Positions 1 to 10,302 of a stretch of DNA of 64,000 nucleotides are shown in pieces (within the stretch, counting starts at the first letter, position 1; each line of letters opens with the position of its first letter). The stretch is from assembly GCA_965153455.1 (NCBI GenBank), contig OZ234495.1, forward strand, positions 13,636,875 through 13,700,874. The letters are read 5' to 3'. This DNA is from Sphagnum compactum (Eukaryota > Bryophyta > Sphagnopsida > Sphagnales). A program made the translations under genes and the position numbers. The notes under the pieces are model-generated. The model made no database searches and was not told where the DNA came from. It saw only the letters and a list, made by a program, of their open reading frames with translations.

Positions 1-28
1 ACGGTTAACATACGACTGAAATACAATT

Positions 29-98
29 GTTGGTATCAAGGATTGAACCTTGGTTTCCTTGGAGACCATTCGAGGTCTTTGCCATCCAACTACCATTT
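29..98 (-). repeat. tRNA-like head, probable SINE fragment
   Basis: Read on the minus strand, this segment has a box A-like motif (AGTTGGATGG, 82-91, one mismatch to consensus) and a good box B (GGTTCAATCC, 40-49), spaced as in a tRNA. Between them AGACC...GGTCT can form an anticodon-type stem. The loop sizes are not those of a clean tRNA and no CCA-ready acceptor stem is evident, so a tRNA-derived SINE head or a tRNA pseudogene is likelier than a functional tRNA. The body would run left, out of the window. Confidence 0.35.
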
Positions 99-160
99 TA
101 CATTGTAAATAAAACATGTGGAAAATTACATATATCCAATTATAAATAAAATTGCATGTG

Positions 161-313
161 AATTTCACTATGCAATTTCCTTTCTGCATTGTGCATTTCT
201 AATATGCAATTTCCATTGTGCATTTTTGCTTTGCAATTTCCACTATGCATTTCCACTATGTAATTTCCATTGTACATTTCCACTTTGTAGTTTCCATTAT
301 GCATTTCCATTGA
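161..313. repeat. Imperfect ~20-bp tandem repeat
   Basis: About seven degenerate units built on TTTCCAYTRTGCA follow one another. The small open frames on both strands here are a by-product of the repeat. From 314 to about 600 no gene or recognisable element is seen. Confidence 0.7.
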
Positions 314-1084
314 TCCATGGAGTTTCAAATTTTAAGTCAAAATTTTGTGAATGACCATAAAAAATAGCTCAAATTTTTATGGGAATTTCATAAAACAAAA
401 AATATTTTGTCCACATCCACCTTACTCCCATTGGGTCCCCAATGGTGCATGGATGGGAATGTAATTCAATAGGAATTTCTCACTAAACATCCATTACATT
501 GGAAATTGATGGTCAAATCCACCTAGGATGTTGTCCCCTACTAATGTTTCCATTCAACAACTAGTTCAGTGGTTAGCTTCAGTGGAATAAGACATGGTTT
601 CTAGTAGTGAATGTAATCAGGAAAGGAAATGCCTATGTTGATGGAATAATCATGACCAATGTTTTCTATGTTTCAATTCTTGAATATAATATTAATCATT
701 TTTGTAAAATCATTGTTGCAAGCAAGGAATATAATCATGTTTCTTGGGGATTCATGTTAGATTTTGGACAATAAAAAAACTAGAAAAACCATCAATGTAA
801 GATTTATAAACCATCAATGCTAATGGTTTATGTAAATTAGGCAATAAAGGTCAAAACACATGTGAATTTAGTTGTTGCAAAAGCAAAAACTCACTTTTGG
901 GCACTTTTGGGCATAAGAAATATGGGCACCTCCATTGCTCAAGGCTAAAACATTTGTCACAACAAAATAAAATAATTGGCATGCTAAAAATATAATTTTT
1001 GAAAGTAGTTTGTGAAGGATGCTTAGTGAGGGGCAGCGTCATTGTGAAAAGTTTTCACATGAGAACATGAATTGTGCAAAAAAT

Positions 1085-1450
1085 GTGTTATATTTTATTC
1101 ATGCAAATCTAGTTGGTCCAATATCAAAGGATTCATTGCACAAATCAAAGTATTTTTTGGTGTTCACAAATGAATATTGTTGGAAAAACTGGGTTTATCT
1201 TTTGTGTGCCAAAAATGAAACCTTTGTTAAATTCAAGATCTTCAAAGAGTTAATGGAAGGTGAAACAAGGGAGAGGATATATTAAGCATTGAGAACAAAC
1301 CATGGAGGGGAGTTCACACCTATAACATTTAATAACTATTGCGAAATTCACGGAATCAAAAAAAACTAACCAAATGTTGATTCCACAACAAAATGGGGTG
1401 GTAGAAGGGAAAAATTGCACCATAGTCGAAAAGGTGAGGAACATGGTGGT
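1085..1450 (+). pseudogene. Copia integrase core, inactivated
   Basis: Frame-broken integrase (rve) domain. In Copia integrases the catalytic triad is D-D-E. Here the first Asp position reads HAN (codon AAT, ~1103-1105) and the second reads RTNHGGEF (codon AAC, ~1297-1299), so both are Asn. The Glu survives in NGVVEGKN. With the surrounding stops this is a dead copy. Confidence 0.75.
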
Positions 1451-2667
1451 TTCGAGGAAAGTCCCATCATTTTTTGGTTTAAGGCAATTAATACTTCAAT
1501 TTTTTTGTCAACAGAAGGCCTATGTGTGTGAACAAATGAATCATTCCAGAACAAAAATATAGCAAGTAAAAACCACATGTCAATCACTTTTGTGTCTTTG
1601 GTTGTCTAATATCATACATGTCCCAAAACAAGATCGTGACAAAATGAGCAGCAAAATAAAGAAGTCCTTGTTTATGGGTTATGTTGATAAGTTTAAAGTG
1701 TATAGATTGAATGATTTTAAGTAGAAACAAATCATTTTGAATAATGATGTGACATTTGATGAAAGCAAGATAGGATACAAACACCTAGATTGAAAAATAT
1801 TAATCTTAGAAAAAAAATTATTCCCCATACAACAGAACATTTGGGAGTTTCTTGCATGAGATATGTCAATTTTGCTGAACAATGTTATTCAACAAGATGG
1901 ATTAATTAACATGTCAAACATTTCAATTGACTATCAACCACTGCATGTTGTTGATCAACAAGCATAACAAGACCTAGGATCAAAGAATCCTGTAGTTGAT
2001 TGTACTTGATTTAAGAACAAAGACCTTCAAGTAGGCTTCATGACTTTATGTGTTTTCCATTGAAGACACAAAGATTGTCATGGATGAAAAGTTAGAGACT
2101 TATGTTGAAGCAATACAACATAATGTATTGGGATTGGAGTTAGTAAGTTTGACAAGAAGTGCAATCCATTCAAAAGTGTGGCACATGGAGATTTGAATAA
2201 TTGTTTTGAAGCAAGATTCAAATCACTGCCAAATGGATCTTCAAGGCAAAGAAAGGAGCTTAAGGAGAATTGTTCAATACAAAATAAGATTGGTGGTTTG
2301 TGGATTCCAACAAGTAGCAAAGGTTGATTTCAATGACACTTTTGCCCAAATTGTACATTGGAATACTTCAATCCATAGTTGTTTTGCTTGTGTTATGAAG
2401 TTGAGACATTTAACAATTGTATGTTAAAATTGTTTTTTTGAACAAGAATTTGGAAGAAAAGGTATACATGACAATACCTAAAGGTTTTCAGAATGCAAAA
2501 TTAGTTAGGAAGGTCTATAGGCTTGTTAAGGCTTTGTATTGCTTCAAACAAGCACCAAGAACATGGTATTCACAAATTGATGACCATTTGTAAAGAGAAG
2601 GTACATTGAAAATTTTAGCAAACTACTTGCCTATCTTATTCAATTGTTGATGGCAAATATATTATTA

Positions 2668-3443
2668 GGTGTTTCCATGGTGTGATGTACACATTATGTC
2701 AAAACTAGAAGTACATACAATATCAAAAGTAGTAACACATAAAATTTCATTCCCTTTGAATTCTTTTAGAAATTGCATTCAATTGATTTAAGCTTTAAAA
2801 ATAAGACCAATAATATAAAATTTGAATATAAAATTGATTCATAGTTATTTCTTTATGTAAATGTACACCAATAGTTTTATAAATATTATTTTAAACACCC
2901 TATTTGATAACATAATACCATTTTTCATTAATTTTAAATTTCCACTTTATTTTTGTGGAATGATAAAACAACATTCAACCCAACCACATCTTTATTGGAA
3001 GAACATTTTACAATTAAAAAAATAATAATAATCAACATTGTAGTAACATAATGTACTACCAAATATTTTCGTATCATTTAATATAAACTTCTTGATTTCA
3101 TAACAAATTGAATTTTTGGATGTGGAAGATTATTTATTATGGTGTCTTTTTGTATATGCTTGAAGTTTCATGGACAAATTCTCATTAAAACTAGTATTTT
3201 TTAGTCATTTTCTTACATTGTAATGTTTGTGACACACTATTTCAATACAAATGTACTCCAATTGACAATTGAATCGTTGATATGTGCACAATTTCACAAC
3301 ATTATGACAATGTAGGATGTTATCCACCTTTAATTGCACATTTCCATAAAAGAAACCAAATATTTATAAAGACATAAAAAATGTGTTACAATGAAATGTC
3401 AACTGTGACTACTTTTTGTCTACACCGTACCATGGAAACACCC
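2668..3443. mobile_element. Non-coding TIR element inserted in Copia RT
   Basis: The ends are inverted repeats: GGTGTTTCCATGGT at 2668-2681 and its complement at 3429-3442, with weaker similarity for another ~12 bp inward (GTACACA against GTAGACA). The element is bounded by TA on both sides (2666-2667 and 3444-3445), which suggests a TA target duplication. The host Copia frame resumes in register across the insertion if one TA is removed. The interior is A+T-rich with no open frame. The superfamily is not identified; TA duplications are typical of Tc1/mariner-type elements, but the TIR is not the Stowaway one. Confidence 0.75.
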
Positions 3444-3445
3444 TA

Positions 3446-4395
3446 GTTTGCTATTGTACATTGACCACTTGTTATTAATGGGTGATAATTCTGAAGAGAT
3501 TGATCACATTGAAGATTAATTTAAAGCATAGTTTGAAATGATGGAACTAAGGAAACCAAAACCATACTTGGGAGTTGAGTTTAAATTTGATGAATTTGGA
3601 ATTTGGATGCATATGCACCACTACATTAAGAAGTTGGTTACAAAAATTTGGCATGATTGATTATTCAACAAGTTGCATTGCAATGAGTCCAGGCCAAGTG
3701 TTGAGGAAGGACATGCATGCCCCTCTTGTCAATCAAAAATTGTATAGATCAATTGTAGGCAATTTTTTGTTTGCCACAAATTCATGACCATGAGGTATTC
3801 AATTTGTTGTTGGTGTTTTCAACCAACATTTAAAGTATCCTCATGAACCTCATATGGTGCAGTTAAAAATATACCAAGGTATTTAAAAGGCACTAAACAT
3901 CTCAGGTTGTGTTTTCCTTCAAAAGGGGAAGATTTATTTGTTTCATTTGCTAATGCGGATTATGGGCTTGACCTTAATACATGTCATTCAACTTCTAGGA
4001 TCGTGCAAGAGCTTGGGGAGACCACAATTGATTGGAGTTCATGAATGCAATCAACTATTGCATTGTTGATAATGAAGGCAAAGTACCAAGTACGCTATGA
4101 GATTACAAAAGATGTAGTGCATTTGAGGAGAATCTTGATTGAATTGAAAATTAAAAGCTCAAACCCAACTCCACTTCTTAGTGACAATCAGAGTTGTATA
4201 AAACTTGTCAATAATCCTATTCTACATGCACATACATAAATCAAACATCACTTTATTTGTGAAAGATCTTAAGCCAGTGACATTGAGGTAGGCGACATTC
4301 CAAGTTAGTTTCAACAAGCTGACTTGTTTACAAAACCACTAGGAGCTCAACAATTTAGTAGATTGAAGGAGGATATAGGCATAAAACACCATGTC
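3446..4395 (+). pseudogene. Copia RT C-terminal part and RNase H, broken
   Basis: Continuation of reverse transcriptase (PKPYLGVEF, then KKLVTKFGM) and the RNase H domain (IALLIMKAKYQ, HLRRILIELKI, LLSDNQSCIKL). The tail reads as QADLFTKPLGA near 4315-4350, the usual end of Copia pol. Stops and frame changes at about 3785, 4040 and 4237 interrupt it. Confidence 0.85.
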
Positions 4396-4452
4396 CTCAT
4401 ATCATTTAAATAAATCATTTTTTCTAGTTAACATTAACAAAGAATGCAGTAT

Positions 4453-4461
4453 GAAAGGGGG
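4453..4461 (+). other. Polypurine tract of the Copia element
   Basis: GAAAGGGGG lies about 60 bases after the end of the RNase H frame and directly before a TG dinucleotide, as expected for the plus-strand primer site of an LTR retrotransposon. Confidence 0.65.
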
Positions 4462-4775
4462 TGTTATTAATTCACTATCATGTTTTTGTCAAATTGATTG
4501 AGCCATTCTGTTGACATTAGATACCTTAAATTATAGTTTTTTACATTGACCCCTAACTATTAATTGCCTTTGTAAACATAATTTAGTTGTTTCTTAAACT
4601 ACTAGTGACCCTTTGTAAAATTAGTAGTTTAGAAGAGGTCAGTGATGTTTGCTATACAATATTTATCCATTTTCTTTCCTAATTTTTTTACCTAAGCCTT
4701 TGCTCTTTTTTCAATATAATCTTGAACTAAACCCTAATTTCTGACTAAATTTGCACATTTCACAACACATAAGGA
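4462..4775 (+). repeat. Probable 3' LTR of the Copia element
   Basis: Starts TGTTATTAATTC right after the polypurine tract. The right end is uncertain: a CA end near 4760-4775 is possible. No 5' partner exists in the window to confirm the boundary. Confidence 0.45.
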
Positions 4776-5630
4776 TAGTTGAAATGTTCTTAGATTCAAT
4801 CCAGACCCGACTTGCTAGGACTTAACTTAAGTGCAAGTTTTGCACAAAACCATTCTCAATATGACTTTAAGTCATTTGAGTTCCCAACGGACAACATCAA
4901 ATCATCTCCTAGGAAAACATTCAAAATGTCTTTAAGGGAAATGCGGGGCACCGCTAAGGTAATTTGTGGCAATGTTCTAATGTGCCCTAGAAAACCTATG
5001 TTTGTCCTTAAACAAGCTTATCTTGAGCCAGGTCCTAATCTCAAAACCCTTCAGTCCGGTCTACAAGGTGAATTAGGGAGTTGAACCCCAATTTGCCAAC
5101 TTTGCTTAACCACCCATGCCGCCATGGTGTTCTCACCGTGATGGTCCCATAATGAGTCCTGCCTTGCGTGAGTTCAAAAGGGCATGTTTATGGAATACAA
5201 AAACAACCATACTAGTCTCATTTGTCTTAAAAGTGATCAATGTGTCCTAAAGTGGAACCCCAAGACAAATAGATTATAATGTCCTCTTAGAAGGCAAAGA
5301 CCCGGTCCTTGGGACACAAGCCTGTACACCCTATGACTTGGTGTCCTAAAACAAAATGTCTTTAAAATTCTCAAACCATAAGGTTTGAGGGCTTGGGACA
5401 CTTGAGGATTTCAAGGCCTAGGCCTTGATGTTTTTCCAATCCTAAGACACTAAGGCCTAGGACTTGAAGGATATAGTGGCCCTAGGACTTGTAGGTTAAG
5501 GGACGTTAACATTAAACCTTGTAGTTTCAAAAGCCTAAGACATGATGAAAGCTTAAGGACATGCAAATATGTCTTAACATATGATTGCTATAAGATCTGT
5601 AGTGTTAAAAGTATGGGACATCCTCTTTTA
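4776..5630. other. Non-coding, word-repetitive region
   Basis: A 90-codon open frame at 4812-5084 has no recognisable domain and is treated as chance. From about 5280 to 5530 short words such as CCTAGGCCTTG and CCTAGGACTTG recur in degenerate form, a cryptic simple repeat. Similar wording returns at 6410-6480 and 6590-6780. Confidence 0.5.
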
Positions 5631-5639
5631 TGAAGGAAA

Positions 5640-5880
5640 TCGTAGCATGTTTTTCAAAACTGGGCTTTCCTTTATGGAGATCCATGGTAGGGTAGGCAGG
5701 TTGGTGTCTGAACATTTAAGGTACGGTTTGTTCCTCGTTTTTGCAAGAGGGCCCCATTTTTTTTATGGTGTCCAAAGAGTAGATGAAGCCTTCTTAGCAC
5801 ATTTGTCGCACTAAAGCTCGACAAAACGGACTAGAAGCTAAAAAGTTATGGGCCTTTGAAGTAGAAGGGCTCACTTTTAC
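5640..5880 (+). repeat. Dispersed repeat, copy 1
   Basis: Similar to 50905-51140: shared runs include GGTGTCCAAAGAG, AGCACAT/GGCACAT and AAGTTRTG in the same order. The 77-codon frame at 5581-5814 lies within it and has no recognised domain. Neither copy shows TIRs or LTRs, so the class is unknown. Confidence 0.5.
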
Positions 5881-5929
5881 AAAAAACTTTCAATTGAACA
5901 TGTCACTGAACTCCTCAAAAAAAATCCTT

Positions 5930-6360
5930 AAATATTATTCTATTGCCTTTAAAGTTACAAGATGATATGTAGAGCTTAAGATGGTGATTTTAGAGTAGTT
6001 TAAATCGTTCAATTTGAATAAAAAATGAGAAAGTTATGCACTGATGAAATAGGAAGGGTCAAAATGAAGAAAAATGAAAAAAAATGTGTTTTGCAATTTG
6101 TAAAAACATTTTTTTTTTACTGTTCTTTTTTGGCTAAAGTTATGCACTGATGAAATAGGAAGGGTCAAAATGAAGAAAAATGAAAAAAAAAGTGTTTTGC
6201 AATTCATAAAAAAAAATATATTTTTACTGTTCTTTTTTGGCTACTCCTTTGGCTTTGCATTTCAAAGATGATTTGTAGACCTTGAGAAGGTGCTCCTATA
6301 ACATTTAAAATCAATTCAAAATGGAGAAGAATTGAGAAAGATCTATCAAAGTGTTCACCG
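5930..6360 (+). repeat. 106-bp tandem duplication inside a larger repeat
   Basis: A 106-bp unit beginning GTTATGCACTGATGAAATAG occurs at about 6033-6138 and again at 6139-6243 with few differences. The flanks (5930-6030 and 6244-6355) are diverged copies of each other, giving an outer-inner-inner-outer layout. No coding potential. Confidence 0.75.
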
Positions 6361-7570
6361 ATAAGTTAGCGTTCGATGATAAGGGTATCTACTTTAATGA
6401 CAAGTCCCAGGCCCTAAGCCAAATGTCCTATATGCCCTAAGAACCTTAGGCCATAGGCCTCAAGTCCTACGAACATCCTAAGATAAATGTCTTACAAACA
6501 TGGTAAGCCCATGGTATGTCGTTGGGACCATTATGAAGTAACCCTAGGCCATAATTTTTTAAAAAAAGAGGTAAGATTGATGTGTTTTGGCTTGGTGTTT
6601 GACATTAAATTGTGAAGTTTAACCCCAAGTCAAAGCACATTTGGCTTAAGCATTTTGGCCTAGTGTTAGAATATTTTCAAGCATATTGATTTAGGGTTAG
6701 AATTTTTTTTTTTGGCTTAGGGTTAGAATAAAATGTTGGCATCTTGGCCTGGGGTAGATGACTTTGGCCTAGTCTTAGAGTCATCTCTAGTATGGCTCTT
6801 TTTGTATTCCATACATGTCACCCCCACCAACATGAGAAATTGGAGAGTATTTCTGGTGTATCCTTGTGCATAGGTCCAAAGGTCCAAATCCATTTTCATG
6901 CCTGGATGCTGTCAGTAGCCAGGCAAAACGATTTGATTTGTCCATATTCAATTTTGCTTCATATCGCCGATGGATTGATCTGCTTTGGACTCATTTATCA
7001 AGGAAACTGTGCAGTGTGCGATGCACAGGTTCACTAACAACTCGTCCAATAAGTGTGAAATCCATGTAGGTGGTTTGAACTTTTAACATCCATTTCTTGA
7101 GCATTGAACAGCTTAGTGTGTTCAACTGGGGTTTGCATTTTGCTCTTCTTGTTTCTGACATGTAGGTTTTCCATCTTCTTCCAATATTCGGCCATGATTA
7201 ATTGCTTTACATCGGGTGACATCCAATTATCCTCCACATCCTCTCAATTCTCAAATTGTCAGTTTTGGACTGATTTGGAGACAACGCCAAGCTACACTTC
7301 CAAATTTTTCAGTTGGGCAGCTATTGACATAATGACAATTTATCCTATTCCTGCAACTGTATGTAGAAGGAATTCGTTTTTCTTTCTTATGCTCAAAATT
7401 AGAGTTACAATATTCTTATCTGACATTTTTCTCCTAATGTCATATACCCAATTATTAATTGCTTATGAAATTTTAATGTTTCTCAACTGACTTCCAATTG
7501 CCACAAGTTTCATCATGATAAAAAGGAAACATATGTACATACTTGATATATTATGATCCCAACCAATTTA
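6361..7570. other. Intergenic, no supported gene
   Basis: The longest frame (7104-7490, plus) overlaps a minus-strand frame (7034-7237), and neither has a recognised domain. The minus frame shows faint resemblance to a plant En/Spm-associated transposase segment, too weak to annotate as such. Confidence 0.4.
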
Positions 7571-7856
7571 CAGGGGTTTTTTTTTTTCCCTTCTTCCAAC
7601 TTTGTCAAGTAGGTGGAGTAATGAGCCAAATCTGGCTAGTGGTCAGGTAGAAAAGTAGAACTTTTTGAGAATCCTGCTTCTTTTCTGTCGCCTCCATGAT
7701 CTCAGTGTCTAAATGTGGTGATTACTGAATGTTTTTCCTCAAAAAAAGCCACTTTTGCCGAAAAACAAATCCAAAAAAAATCCTTTGTACACTTCACAAA
7801 TGATTTTTATTTTTTGTTGCCATTGGCTAGTGTGAAAATTCGCCAGAAAAACACTG
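7571..7856. mobile_element. Possible hAT-type MITE, degenerate
   Basis: Starts CAGGGG plus a T run and ends AAAAACACTG. The terminal pattern matches the better-supported members at 14358, 35186 and 36557, and it shares the inner palindrome AGCCAAATCTGGCT. The flanking 8-mers (CCAATTTA/CCACTGGA) match at only 5 of 8, so the boundaries are provisional. Confidence 0.4.
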
Positions 7857-10302
7857 CCACTGGAGCAAAATAAGAAAACAGTCACATTTCATGATTTAGG
7901 TATTATGGAGTTGCAGCACCCGTGTTAGCATGATCCAGTGACCACAACATCCATATAAACCTATGCATGTGCACAACATTTTGTGACACCACCACCCTAC
8001 TCTTTGAAAAGTGGGATACAGATCCTAAACCCAACTAAAATTAATTACATCCCATCCTTGCCCAGTGGTTGCATGTTGTGTGCAGTTTCACTGTGGCTGT
8101 TATGAATACACACAAGTGCGCGTATGGTATCAAATGAGATCTAATAGTATTCTAAGCTTTTGCATCAACTAATGCAACTTTGGTTACTTAATAGCCACTA
8201 AAAGCTTTTTAGAAGATCAAACTCCTTCACTTGTTTTGCAAATTAGGGTCGGGAGCGAGGATATATGTACATAGTCAGGGCTGTAGGAACTAGGTCTGGG
8301 TTGTTATGGTTGGATTAATGGGAATTGATAGATGTATATGTTATCAAGCTGAAGATTGGCCAAGATATGAAGATACTCTACAATCCCAATATCTTATGTT
8401 GCAGAACACATATTCTGAAGTGCACTGTGGATGGTACATTACTTGACAAAAAAAAGCTGAAACTACAATTCTTTGGAGGAGTGCAATGGTTTCAGACCAC
8501 ACCGTCATGATGGCACCACTATCATGGTTGACATGATCTCTTGATTTGCCACACTCTGGTGGCCTCTGGCAGAATATTAAGTTCTAGTCCCAGTAACAGT
8601 AGCCCAGTGAACAGTCTAATTCCCTAATCTAGTGTTTGAATCAAACAACATGGCCCCTTTCTCCCATTGGCTTGATGTACAGAGCATTGTAGCTCTTGTC
8701 ACTGAAAGACTGAAAACAGATTTGTGGCTTCTGTGCTGGCTATGAATTCAGATGTGGTTTTAAAAACTGGGTTCATCAAAAAAGTAAATGGAGCATAGTA
8801 GTTCCTTTATCTGAAAACTGGGAAAAACTAAACAAAAAACCTGAGCGATCTTTTTTAGTGTTGTAGTGCACACACCAGCAGGCTTCTCAAGAACAGAAAG
8901 CCCACCCCCTTGGGCTTTACCCTGTACATATTTTTGTTCCTGAACTTGCTATGAGTAATTTATTTGAAGCCTGCTGACATATCCTTAATCACTCATTATG
9001 AAAAAGGAATACACTCATCTGCACTTGCACTAGTTGAAAAAAAACGTCAACAGTAAATTTGACAAATCACACATATGTTTTACCTTCCTTGGATTCATAT
9101 GTACATGGCATTAGCATCACGTTTTATTGAATACTATTTTTTCTTTGTGGTCAACTTCAACAAGGAAAGACCTCACACTGTTTCTATCAGAAGCCAAAAG
9201 ATGATGATTGTCTCTGTGGTCAGGAGATGCTCTGACCATGAAAACTTGGAGTGACATTTTGATTGGAGGTTTGCCAGACAATGCAACAATAGATAGAAAT
9301 AGTATTTTGTTTCACTAGATGAGATCTAACTTTAGATGTTATCAAAGTTTTCTCTCAAATTTAATAAATTTTTTGATACCAGCCACCAGATTAAAAAAGG
9401 GGTTCAGAACTAACTATTTAATCCAGAATTCAATTAAATACCCTTTATTTATTAAAGTGTATATTGCTGCATAAATAACTGCAAATCAATCCTCCCACAA
9501 ATGCAAAACCTCAAGTAATACCTTTGATTTCTTTGAACTACATTGCCTGCTGTTTCATTGCATAATTTAAAACAAGCACCACCAATTCTCTTGCACAGTT
9601 ATGATATTAGGCATTACCTCATATTACACCTTTTTACTTCAACATTACTAATAAACAGATCACCCCAATATAATATTTGTCAATATCATGAATTCTTTCT
9701 TATTGTAATGCTCCACAGCTCCTGAATGCTTCTAGATCATAGCTAGATCAAAACCAGCTGACCCTGCTGCTTATTAGACATACTAAGCTGGATTTGACTT
9801 GACACAAAACCTTCAATTTATTGCATTGCAGGGAGAGCTCACAGGGAGAGCCTTCAGAGCAGTTGGAATCAAAGCAGTCCACATGGCTGATGCTAATATA
9901 ACTTTTCAATCAATTCTCACTAAATTTCCAAACACATTTCTGGGAAATCTTCTGGCAAAACTTCCCCAAATTATCCCCTCCCCACACACTCCAGGACCCT
10001 CAGATGCCTGTATGTTTGGTTTTCTTGCTGAAGAATTTTCTCATTTCATCTTTGTTCTAAAGATAACAATGATCTGATTCAGTCAGAACAGCAAAGAGAC
10101 AATTCAGTAACAACACAGCATGAGACATATCATGAAATATCTCATGAAATGCATGATCAGCCTAAAACCCTAAACCCACTGTACAATTGAAAACCTGTTG
10201 CAAAACTGCTACCTCAATATTGCAGATTAGCTTTGAGATTGATTGCAATGAGAATATATGTTGGTGGCAGCTGTGCAAGTTAAGAGGATCTGATGGAACT
10301 GT
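7857..10302. other. Intergenic, 3' flank of the MYB gene
   Basis: No gene supported. A 92-codon plus-strand frame at 9799-10077 has no recognised domain and lies antisense to the probable 3' flank of the MYB gene. Confidence 0.45.

Larger units (their letters stand above)
640..4461 (+). mobile_element. Degenerate Ty1/Copia retrotransposon, internal region
   Basis: Decayed pol of a Copia element, in the usual Copia order protease, integrase, reverse transcriptase, RNase H. A protease-end-like stretch lies near 640-770 (NVFYV). The GAG-pre-integrase zinc-finger remnant is at about 905-1030 (GHKKYGHLHC, then CEGC). The integrase core is at 1090-1440 (QQNGVVEGKN at its end). Reverse transcriptase starts near 2200 (RLVVCGFQQV), continues to 2660, and resumes at 3446 after an inserted element. 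RNase H lies at about 3940-4395 (LLSDNQSCIKL). Many stop codons and frameshifts make it non-functional. The YVDD box reads YIDH. No 5' LTR was recognised in the window. Confidence 0.9.

Noticed and set aside
161-313. CRISPR-like look of the short repeats
   Set aside because: Units are contiguous and degenerate without unique spacers, in a plant nuclear context.
7104-7490. 128-codon plus-strand open frame with hydrophobic stretches
   Set aside because: Hydrophobicity follows from T-rich DNA; no family resemblance and it overlaps an antisense frame.
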